NCBI GenBank assembly: GCA_037176845.1
Contig: JAYKXP010000077.1
Span: 62,001-126,000 of the forward strand
Length of the DNA: 64,000 nucleotides
Source of the DNA: Paramarasmius palmivorus
Lineage: Eukaryota; Basidiomycota; Agaricomycetes; Agaricales; Marasmiaceae
Direction: 5' to 3'
Of this stretch, positions 54,555 to 64,000 are shown piece after piece (the first letter of the stretch is position 1; the number at the start of each line of letters is the position of its first letter). The notes beneath the pieces are model-generated. The model saw only the letters and a program-made list of their open reading frames with translations. It did no database searches and had not been told where the DNA came from. A program made the position numbers and the translations under genes.

Positions 54555-57151
54555 ATGCAGTCAGTTGCTATAGCCTCTGATTCATCCACTACCAAAGCAA
54601 ACATCGGTGCGGGATACCTTAATTCAACTGCGTCTGCTCTTCAGCGCGAGGACACATCTCCACCTTCTCTTAAGATCAAGAGGGTAGACCATTATTATAT
54701 CAAGGGGTCAAATGAATGGAAATATGAAGTAGGCTTTCTCTGCCAAGTGTCGTAGATGATTGAATAATGATGGCGTATTGCCCAGGATACTAGCTCGGGA
54801 GTCACCGCCGAGTCTATCCCAATCCTCAGCCGAGGTGCGAACGATCCTTGGAGGGATTTCGACTTGATGTGAGTCATGGATTACATAACACAATGAGGCT
54901 GATGCAGGTACTCTTGTGATAGTTTCGTACGGCGACTTTCCCAGGTTGAAGGGAAAGAGCCGACCTTTAAGATCGTTATCAAGAGCGAGTATATTTTGAA
55001 GGCATGCAAAGATGTTATTGGTTCTTGGCCAGGAATATCTTGGAACAATGATCCTCTTGAAGTATGCGTTCCTCTGGGGGACATTCATTTTCAGGGACTG
55101 ACATGACTTTCAGCTTGACCCAGAAATCTTCTTGACTTTCCTGGATGAATTTACCGAATACCGCGACAAGCTCGAAGCAGTGATCGAAAGAACCGCTGTC
55201 CAAAAACATGTTCTGTCTTCTGTTAGCTTCTTGCTCTCGTTCCTGCACGCCGACTATCAAACTACTATCCGCCTCATCAAGCAACACAAGGCTCACCGCG
55301 AGACGACATTCGACCACTTGTATGCCTTATTGGTACCGCATTCTCTTCTCGTTGCTCGTTGTTCCATCACGGGTCAGCCACGTGTGTTTGAACTGATGTC
55401 TTGGACACGGGCTATGGTGGGAAATAGCTTGAACTACCAACTCATGTGCGAGTCAGTTGACTTGGTGGACAACCAGGTGTCTGGTACCGTTGGTGTTTCA
55501 CGAGTACAGGCAAATTTCCTTATCAAATTCTTCTGGGGAACGATCCCCGTGGAGGAGCTTGACGTCTATCCATTGAAGTATCATGCCGATCCTGAGGGGG
55601 TAAGGGAGTGTGTCGTGAAGAGGGGAAAGAAATGGGTTGATTTGATTGGCATACATCACAAGGAGTTTGACGGAATTGCGGCGTTCAAGAAGAATATGTG
55701 TGGAACGCTAAGGCACGTAGTCAAAGGAAGAATTATGATTGACCGTGGTAAGCTTCCGCAACTCACCGGTTCTGGTTTCGAAGCTAATATCAATGTTACA
55801 GTCAGCTTTAAACGATTTAACGCAAATTATCGTTTCCCTACCCCTGCCGTGCAACAGATTGCTGTCAACTCATCTGACCCGGTGCAGTCTGTGGCCCGCC
55901 GGGTTCCAAGTCGTAGGCGCCAAAATTTGTACGAAAATGGTATATCTCGCAGCTGAGGGTCGTCCGCACACTCTAATCGACTTCACCGATGTAGACTCCG
56001 TTGTGAAAAATCAAATGTCAATCGACATTGATGAACAATCCGCGAAGCCAGAACTTTCAGACGAGGAACTGCTCCTCATTCCGACAACGGTATACGGTTT
56101 CAGCCTCTCCGACAAGCTATGGTGTAAGTCTTGGCTCTTTGTGATTTTGATTTCAATTTATGTGGTCTTTTAACAGTGGAATTTGACGTCGAGAAGATCT
56201 CGGACGTGAGATGGAATAGTGAAGCTTTCACCAATCTCATCCTTCCTGATGGCAGAAAACAACTTCTTCAATCTCTTGTAGAAGCTCATCACATGGAACT
56301 CGGCTTTGACGACTTCATCAAGGGCAAAGGTCATGGCCTAGTTATCAATCTGTTCGGGCCTCCTGGCGTTGGTATGTATTAATCAGTGATGGAGTACACG
56401 AAGCACTCGCTGATCCCCCTCAAGGCAAAACGTTCTCGGCTGAGGCTACGAGTGAACATGTGAGAAGGCCTTTGTATCTCGTCGGAGCTGGGGATTTGGG
56501 CATAGAATCAGCTGCCCTTGATGCTGCGTTAGAGCGCGTATTTGAGGTTGCGACCACATGGAAAGCCATTGTACTAATTGATGAAGTAGGTACTCCATTT
56601 AGGGAAAATGACAGAAATGAGTACTCAACCTTTACCACCAAGGCAGATGTGTTTCTGCAACAACGCTCTCTTGATGACCTGCGCAGAAATGCAATGGTTG
56701 CCGTTTTGTGAGCATCGATTCCATTTAGTTGCCTTTTTATTTGAACTAACTCCATCCTCTGGGTCTCCCTGATAGCCTTCGACATGTCGAATACTATCGT
56801 GGTATTCTCTTTCTAACTACCAACCGAGTCAAGGCATTCGATGAAGCCTTCCTCTCCCGAATCCACGTCGCCTTACACTTCCGTGACCTGTCTACCAATT
56901 CGAAAATGCAAATTTGGGAGGCATTCATCAGGAAACTTGGAGCACTAGATGTTATTACGCCAGAACAGATCAGAGCATTGGCGGGGCATAACATCAACGG
57001 AAGACAGATCAAGAACGCGTCCAGAACGGCTCAGTCACTCGCTATTGGAAAAGGGGAGAGGCTGTCGTTCACGCACTTTAAGGAAACATTGGATGCGATG
57101 GAAGAATTCACGAAGGAATTTGAGCATATGAAGACATCGACGTCATTGTAA
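54555..57151 (+). CDS. AAA-type ATPase with fungal N-terminal (DUF7025-type) region, copy 1
   Basis: ATG at 54555 starts MQSVAIASDSSTTKANIGAG. Eleven or so exons with short introns keep frame. N-terminal region (to about residue 390): SLKIKRVDHYYIKGSNEWKY, SFVRRLSQVEGKEPTFKIVI, ALLVPHSLLVARCSITGQPR, and GKKWVDLIGIHHKEFDGIAA then GRIMIDR, matching the region that precedes the ATPase domain in many fungal AAA proteins (DUF7025). AAA domain: Walker A GPPGVGKT (split by an intron at 56372-56425, about residue 495-503), Walker B AIVLIDEADVF (split by the next intron), sensor 1 LFLTTNR, and FDEAFLSRIHVALHF with the arginine finger. A lid follows (LAGHNINGRQIKNASRTAQSLA). All catalytic residues are present. 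These cytosolic ATPases are assumed to remodel proteins; the substrate is unknown. The second copy follows in tandem, so the pair arose by duplication. Confidence 0.85.
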
Positions 57152-58058
57152 TGCTCCACAGTCAAATCCAGCATATACAGTAGTGATCATGTATCATATA
57201 TGTTCACGAGTGTAAGAATAACGAGAATGACCTATCTACACAGTTCTGGATGTGAGATACCCTCTCAGACTTTGAGTAAATTTTTTTGGACATTCAGGAC
57301 TCAAGGTTTTACATACTTACTCAAATCGCAGCATCACAGCCAAGCGGAAGGTCAACCACACTCTGATATCTTATTTGGAGCTCCGAATAGCCCTGATTCT
57401 TGTTTGGGCTCCTACACCAGCGCTGACTGCCTCGTTGTGATAAAGATCGGATGTGGCCACGGGATGCGCGATAATCTGAAATCGGCACAATAAGCGCCAG
57501 ACGGCTGGACTAAAAGAGAATATGGCTCCGATGCTTCGGGAGCATCCGCTGGCATTGCCGCTTCTCCGTATTTAAAGGGCTATCGTGGCTGTTATACTTC
57601 CTAGGTGCTAACTACTAGTATGATGTAGTGTAAGGCCTCGTTTTTAAAACGCGGACGTACCCTGCCGGCGTGATTTCTCGTCACATTAACGGTCGGATAT
57701 CACTGTGCTTGGTGACCTGAGTGGCCATTGACTTGACGTTGACTTAAATTTCCCTTGAAACCCGAATTATTAAATGTCCATGGTTAATAATACGACTTCA
57801 TGGATGTACTTTGTATTATTATGCAGCATCTCATACTGATGGCGTGTTTGGGGCGTTCATTTAGCAGCCTATCGAACAACACAACATTCAATGCATGCCC
57901 ACTGCCTCCCTTTTGGCTTTCCATCTGGTCACCAGGCTCCCAACACGTTACCTACACGCCTACAGAGGCAGTACCGAAGTCGTGGAGAGGGCTGGTTCTA
58001 TAAGATCTCCCCTAGCATACTCGAGGCCTCACTTCATCCTTCCCCCACTTTGATCGTC
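57152..58058. other. intergenic, nothing recognised
   Basis: Spacer between the tandem ATPases. Open frames lack motifs. Confidence 0.4.
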
Positions 58059-60466
58059 ATGCATAGTCGCTTTTCTTTCCGCAGTTCTTCCAAGGGAAAA
58101 GGCCCGCCTGCCTCTGAGCCCTCATGGAGTTCATACCCTAGCGAAGCAAACACCAATAAGGAAGATTGCGATCTGGATGCATCCACTCTCGGGAGAGTGG
58201 AGGCGCCAGTTAGTGCGTCTGGAATAGCTTTGTGCGACGAATTCCCAAAGTCCAAGGGGAGGAACCGACCTTCAAGATCATTATCAAGAACGAGTATATT
58301 GTGAAGGCATGCAAAGATGTTATAGGTTCTTGGCCTGGCATATCGTGGAACGCTAACCCCCTTGAAGTAAGCGCTCGCTCCGATGACTCATTGACAAGTG
58401 ACTGATGTGCCTCTCAGGTGGACCCAGAAGTCTTCTTGACTGTCCTCGATGAATTCACTGAATACCGCGACAAGCTCAGAGACGCCGTCAAGAAAACCAT
58501 CGAACAGAATCATGTCCTTTCTTCTATTAACCTCCTACTCTCGTTCCTGTATGCCGAGTATCAAACTACTATCCGGCTCATTGATCAACACAAGACTCAC
58601 CGTGAAACGACATTCAACCACCTGTATGCCCTATTGGTACCAAATTCTCTCCTCGTTGCTCGTTGTGGTATCACAGGTCAGCCTCGTGTATTTGAACTGA
58701 AGTCCTGGACACGAGGCGTTGTAGGGGATACCTTATGCTATCAGCTTATGTGCGAGTCAGTTGACTTGGTGGACAACCCGATATCTGATACGGTTGGTAT
58801 CTCACGAGTTCAGGCAAATATCGCCATCAAATCCTTCTGGGGAACGATACCCATAGGGGAGCTTGTCATCTACCCATTGAAGTACCATGTGGAGCCTGAG
58901 AGGCTGAAGGAGTGTGTCGTAAGAAGGGGCAAGAAATGGGTTGATTTGATTGGTATACACCACAAGGAGTTTGACGGGATTGCAATATTCGAGAAGGATA
59001 TCTGCCGGACTTTCAGGCGCGCAGTCAAAGGGAGAGTTATGATTGACCGTGGTAAGCTTCCGCAACTCTATTACTCTATTATTCTGCTTTCAAAGCTGAT
59101 GTCAATAACTCAGTCAGCTTTAAACGATTCAATGCAAATTATCGGCTCCCAATCGCTGCCGTGAAACACATATCTGTTGACTCATCCGACCCGTCTGCGT
59201 CTGTTGCCAATCGTATGTATCCGAGTCGCAGCATCCGGAGTCTGTACGACGACGGTATGTATCACAGATGAGAGTTGTCCGCATACTCTAATCGACTTCA
59301 TTACTGTAGGTTCCGTCGCGAAAAATAAAGTATCAATTATCAATGATAGACAGTCTGTGAAGCCGGAAATTTCAGACGAGGAGCTGCTCCTCACCCCGAC
59401 AACTGTGTACGGATTCAGCCTTTCCGACAAGCTATGGTGTAAGTCTTAGCCCTTGCATTCAAATTTTGGTTTTCACCCTACGTTGTGTTGACACATGTAG
59501 TGCAATTTGACGTTGAGAAGATCTCAGATGTGAAGTGGAATAGTGAAGCATTCACTAATCTCATACTTCCGGATGGTAGAAGGCAACTTCTACAATCTCT
59601 TGTAGAAGCTCATCACAGGGAGATCGGCTTTGACGACTTCATCGAGGGCAAAGGTCAGGGCCTAGTTATCAATCTTTTCGGACCTCCTGGTGTCGGTATG
59701 TAGTATTACTCATGGAAGGCAGGGACTTTTGGCTGATGACCCGCTTAGGCAAAACGTTCTCGGCCGAAGCTACGAGTGAACACGTCAGAAGGCCTTTGTA
59801 TGTCGTAGGAGCTAGTGATTTGGGCACAGAATCAATTTTCCTCGATGCTGCATTGGAGCGTGTATTCGAGCTTGCTACTACATGGAAGGCTATTGTATTG
59901 ATTGACGAAGTGCGTGTTCCATTTGATCTCAAGGTTGTTGTAATACTCAATCTTTATTACATAGGCTGATGTATTTTTGCAGCAGCGCACTCTACATGAC
60001 TTGCGCCGAAATGCAATGGTTGCCACTTTGTGAGCGTTGATTCAATGTGGTTACTTTCGTGTTTGTTATAACCCCGGCGTCTTTTCGTAGCCTTCGACAT
60101 GTTGAGTACTATCGTGGCATCCTCTTTCTAACGACCAACCGGGTTAAGGCATTCGATGAAGCCTTCCTCTCCCGAATCCACGTCGCCTTATACTTCCGTG
60201 ACCTGTCGACCGATTCGAAAATGCAAATTTGGGAGGCATTCATCAGGAAACTTGGAGCACTAGATGTTATTACACCACAGCAGATCAAGATGTTGGCAGA
60301 ACGCAACATCAATGGGAGACAGATTAAGAACGCATCGAAAACGGCTCAGTCACTCGCTATTGGAAAAGGGGAGAGGCTGTCGTTCATGCACTTGAAGGAA
60401 ACATTGGATGCAATGGAAGAATTCACAAAGGGGTTCGAGAACATGAAGATGTCAATGGATTTGTAG
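58059..60466 (+). CDS. AAA-type ATPase with fungal N-terminal region, copy 2, divergent N-terminus
   Basis: From about 58222 on it matches copy 1 exon for exon: SFVRRIPKVQGEEPTFKIII, GSWPGISWNANPLE, DPEVFLTVLDEFTEYRDKL, ALLVPNSLLVARCGITGQPR, GKKWVDLIGIHHKEFDGIA, RVMIDR, VSFKRFNANYRLP, DEELLLTPTTVYGFSLSDKLW, GPPGVGKTFSAEATSEHVRR, AIVLIDEADVFLQQRTLHDL, ILFLTTNRVKAFDEAFLSRI, INGRQIKNASKTAQSLAIGK, ending FENMKMSMDL. Walker A, Walker B, sensor 1 and the arginine finger are intact. The first exon differs: ATG at 58059 gives MHSRFSFRSSSKGKGPPASE, without counterparts of copy 1 residues 1-90, and its join to SFVRR needs an intron near 58190-58222 that is only about 32 nt, so the start may be wrong or damaged. 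Confidence 0.75.
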
Positions 60467-60499
60467 CGCTATATTCAGACCCGGTGTATGTGTCCGCTA

Positions 60500-61759
60500 T
60501 TATGTATCATATTGATGTGCGGCATTCAATCCGGAATGTAGAAGCTCCTTTGCCGGGTTGGTGTGTAGGGGACTCACTGTGATAGATGGCCAAGCACGGA
60601 ATAAGACAGATAATGCCATGTCAAAATTGCTGTCTCCTTGGGAACTATCGATGTAGGACGCTAGGATAGTGAAACAGACGAAAAACGCAGAGTAGAACAC
60701 GCCAGACTCGAGTCTAATATATCTCAGTTCAAAAATAAACACGAAGAATATGATGGACTTGCGTTGCAGCAATTATTGTCCACTGTGCGACTTGACTTGT
60801 TTCCGATATACGTTGCAATTTGACGATGTATAGATAAGATCCTGAACGCTAATCGATGGAATTTGGTGATTAGCAAAGCCGATGATGAATGTGGATTATT
60901 CTGCTACCTATCGTTAGGGAAAGAAGGAAATCATTCACCGCGACTACGCCTGCTACCACTGATGGCATGAAAAACGCAATGGCGAGGTTTCTTCCGAATA
61001 TCAAGATGAACGCGGCAACTGTAGGGGATCGCCTTTGACTGAATGGGTGCGTCAATCTTTAAATGCACAGACTTACTATGTACAGCGAGATAGCATCCAA
61101 GAGGTATGGCAATTATCTTCCACTTGTCTCCCCCAAACGATGTAGCAGCGCGATAACTGTTGAGTCAGGTCTTTTTATGCTTCCGGTAAACCGTAACATC
61201 CACACCTACTAGGACAAGATCTGCCACAGTACTACCCAAAGTAACGTAAAATCAAATGAGCAAAACTAGTACTTGACTAACCTGCTTGTGATCAAGATAA
61301 CCTTTTCCAAACTTCCAATACCTGAACATTATCCCAATGTCCCAGCCACCGAAGTAACCTAATTCTCTGATGACAGTCAGCGAAAACAAATCATAATGCA
61401 ATGGCAAAGTAGACATCTACTTCTCGCACTGATGAGAAATACGAACGCCAACGATCGTGAAGGTTATTAGGCTTGCTGAAGTGAGGAGATATAACAGTGT
61501 GCTGGCAACAATATTAAGTTTGTTTGTGTTTGACATGTTTGAGTTCGTGCGGACTAGGAGAATATGTGGATATCCCGAGCAGCACAGTGTAGATTCCTTA
61601 CACAGAGATCAGTCATGAATTACATACCGAGATGACCCGGAAAGCTCACCGTACAACACAAAGTCACACTGTCATTCAGTTAGTGGAGGTGACTGGATGA
61701 TGATCTGAGTACGGGCGTACTGCGGTGAATAGCATACTTGTTGCTCCAACGTTCGGCAT
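60500..61759 (-). pseudogene. seven-helix-type membrane protein, copy 5, frameshifted
   Basis: Start and early structure match copy 4: ATG at 61759 (MPNVGATSMLFTA), then a 19-nt micro-exon at 61668-61650 (CDFVLYG), then IYTVLLGISTY. The frame is then lost and resumes in another frame at LNIVASTLLYLLTSASLITFTIVGVRI (helix 2). The expected RCYIVWGR...KWKIIAIPLGCYLA is present only with a 2-nt insertion and a second shift near 61110-61160. Later pieces are VAAFILIFGRNLAIAFFMPS, NDFLLSLTIGSRIIHIHHRL and LESGVFYSAFFVCFTILAS; the GIAPTL-type motif is not recognisable. It lies 33 bp beyond the second ATPase, in convergent orientation. The frameshifts make a functional product unlikely unless there are sequence errors. 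Confidence 0.6.
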
Positions 61760-63572
61760 CTCAATACCTCGGATTAATTTGGGGCTGTGGATGTAGAGTG
61801 CTCGAGTCTTAAAATAGTGGCTATATAAAGGACATTTTCCCGAGCACGCCGAGAAGTTAGCATCATGATCCCATCCTTTAGCAACGAGTTGATCTCCTAG
61901 TATGCTAATATACCATTCGAGTCGGTGATCCTATCTCGTACATGAGGCCCCGTTCGGGAACCGTCAGCTCCGGGATGCATGTGCATATACTGTACTTATC
62001 CTTGGATCACTTTCGGGGTGTTGATGTATAATAATCAAGCACAGAGGCCGCAGCTGCACTAAGCACGGCAGGTATTTGAGAAACCGAATATCATGATGTT
62101 TTCTTTTATAAAGTGATCTCATCTCCAAGATCATTAGGAAGAGCTTCCATGATAGATATATCATCATATACTGATGAAAAGATCATGTGTGCTGTCTGGA
62201 AAGCAGATGGAGTACGTGATGCTGATCCCGGCGCGATATGCAGGTGTTGTGAACAACGTGCGAAGCAGACATTATGTTACAGAGCCTCACAGATTAGGGT
62301 GCCTTCTCTACGACTTCAAGGAAGATAATCTGAGTATCGCACTCACAGTAATGAAACGGAAGAAGGGAGTTGCCGGAGTCGCCCTTTTTTCCCTTGGCGG
62401 ACCATTACCTCAATCTCATCTTAGGTGATCGCTTGAGCCTACTATCCATCTTCGTGGCTTTCTCATATTCTCCTGTTGAGCGAAATTGAGTCTAGGTGTA
62501 GTGATAAGAAGGGGCCCGCGGGAACGGGTTATCTATAGCAACCTATGGATGAATGCAATTTGAGGCGTTGGGCCAACCGCGGAGAATGGGAATTATTATC
62601 ACAGTACACACCATTTAAATCGGTTCCACTCAGCCTGGTGACCTCGAAACAGCCTACAAGAAGATCAAAAGATTTGAATAACCAACAAACACCCATGCGA
62701 CCGTCACCTGAAGGAGCGGCAATATGTGGGCTTCAGGACATTGCAAATGTTATATACCTCGGAGAGTTCTTCGCTCAATGCCTTGGGTGCTATCGCGCAT
62801 ACTAAGCAGCTTCGAGAAACGGTTTGATCATCGAGTGGTCTGAAGCAACTGTCGAGGTACTTAGCCATAATGCCTAACCTTCCATCACTCTCGAACAGCC
62901 GCTGACGAGACAGACCCCGAACGTGCTGCCATCTCGTGACTGGAACCCACCAGACTTCATCCCTCGTATAAAGCTTGTTCCGGATTTGGGAGGTATGTCG
63001 TACAACACATGCCGCTCTTGGATGTTTATCGACTGATGATACTTTGAATTTTCAAAGCTGTATATATCATTCTTTCCTACACTCATAGCCTCCAATTCGG
63101 AAAGCACTGTATATGATTCATGGGTATTGTCGTTTGTAGCGCCCGAGCTCACGGTTCTGGATACGTCAGATTCTTGATCTCTTTACTGTCTAAGCGTAAA
63201 GAGGAGGCCGTCCCGCATGCATTGATCAAGCGAGTTCGATCCTTTCTGACGGGATGACCTTGGGAATATCATGCGGCTCTGTCTTTTCTAGCCAAACATA
63301 GGAGATGATTGATGCACTGACACACCGCAGTTTAGATATCGTGAGCCGCAGTATCTACATCAAGTACATCGTTGATGTTATGGTTGGTTCTGTAAAGAAT
63401 GTAGCTTGAGTGCACGTGGATCTTGCATCAAGCCGGGGATCGGGCGCACTACTTATAAAAGCAGTCACATCATTGAATTGGAAGTTTTTCTTCGTTCCAT
63501 CCTCACACCTCGCTTGTGCAGCGACGGTTCACACGCTCATTTATCCATCCGCTCCTTCATTCCTCCCCTACA
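61760..63572. other. intergenic, nothing recognised
   Basis: One ATG frame at 62545-62805 (86 codons, MDECNLRRWANRGEWELLSQ) has no recognised relative. No repeat or RNA gene was recognised. Confidence 0.35.
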
Positions 63573-64000
63573 ATGGTTATGACATTTTATCTAGTGCTGG
63601 TAGTGATAGCACAACTCTTGGATAATAAAGCTTGTAAGTTGCCCTTTCGCATGTCTATAGGTTTTTGCAACTAAGCTGCCTCAGCTGCGCTCGGTATCTG
63701 TTTCTCGAATGGAACATGCGTAGAAAGATCATTCCCAGAACCAAGGTCCACGCAGACCACGAGTACAAGCACTACCACCTCGACTTCCGACGGAGGAAGT
63801 AGGCTAATCAGCGTACTCCCAGTCGATGCCGCGCTGACGTTATCACAGTACTCAGTACCATTAATTCTGTCCTTACTTCCCCCTCCGAAGATCTCAGAAC
63901 AACATCGCCTGTTCCGCTAACATCACCTGTGTCACCAACATCGTCTCTCTCGCTAACACCACCTACTCGCGGACAAACTAACACTGCAAGCAGCCAAACA
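63573..64000 (+). CDS. probable family 1 mucin-like surface protein, 5' part only, runs off the window
   Basis: ATG at 63573 gives MVMTFYLVLVVIAQLLDNKA, a signal peptide, then a canonical donor (GTAAGT at 63634) and an exon beginning SALGICFSNGTCVERSFPEP followed by STQTTSTSTTTSTSDGG, a Ser/Thr stalk. After an unresolved intron the sequence continues TSPVPLTSPVSPTSSLSLTP to the end of the window. The C-x(3-4)-G-x-C start resembles the Cys pair TVCHGDSC in the gene at 43424. The membrane helix and tail would be beyond the window, so assignment to the family is an inference. Confidence 0.5.

Overview
The window reads as a repeat-rich accessory region of a basidiomycete fungus, most likely an Agaricomycete. 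Coding sequence is split by many short introns (about 45-60 nt, GTRNGT...YAG). The recognisable families (multi-pass membrane proteins with the ESG..Y and GI(A/S)(P/Q)TL(I/V)(I/V)VR motifs, single-pass mucin-like proteins with a basic stop-transfer, and AAA ATPases with a long fungal N-terminal region) are Agaricomycete families. A Rhizoctonia/Ceratobasidium-like lineage is only a guess. No bacterial, plasmid, phage or CRISPR signal was seen. Most long single-frame reading frames here are not genes; the gene models were built by following reading frames across splice sites by eye.

Two gene families dominate. Family 1 has at least twelve members or remnants (3.0, 5.2, 8.8, 14.2, 21.0, 29.5, 31.1, 33.4, 40.0, 43.4, 46.9 and probably 63.6 kb). 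Complete members have a signal peptide, a small ectodomain, a Ser/Thr/Pro-rich stalk, one membrane helix, a run of Arg/Lys, and a cytoplasmic tail that usually carries DSGWRP and ends in PPxY plus about 2-8 residues. PPxY is the known ligand of WW domains such as those of Rsp5/NEDD4-type ubiquitin ligases, so these look like surface sensors or ubiquitin-ligase adaptors (inference). Family 2 is a seven-helix-type membrane protein with five members (0.9, 18.1, 27.4, 49.8 kb and a broken one at 60.5-61.8 kb). A 19-nt micro-exon encoding ..LYG recurs, and in two members the micro-exon plus helix-pair exon module is tandemly repeated.

Layout: 0.9-6.0 kb holds one family 2 gene, then two family 1 genes; 6.0-7.0 kb is a DUF1275-type membrane protein; 8.8-10.5 kb is family 1. 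From 10.7 to 36.6 kb a long unclassified repeat (copies at 10.7-13.9, 21.4-25.6 and 33.9-36.6 kb plus fragments) alternates with family 2 and family 1 genes, as if a repeat / family 2 / family 1 unit had been duplicated. 37.5-38.9 kb is an acidic-tailed protein of unknown function. 40-48.4 kb holds three more family 1 genes. 49.8-51.1 kb is the canonical family 2 gene. 51.6-52.7 kb is a non-autonomous DNA transposon with perfect 31-bp terminal inverted repeats. 54.6-60.5 kb is a tandem pair of AAA ATPases, followed by a family 2 pseudogene and the start of a probable family 1 gene cut by the window end.

Scattered through the window are about fifteen short telomere-like boxes (CCCTAACCC / GGGTTAGGG), far more than chance, many at fixed places inside the long repeat. 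Functional statements about families 1 and 2 are inference from architecture; the AAA and DUF1275 calls rest on recognisable motifs.
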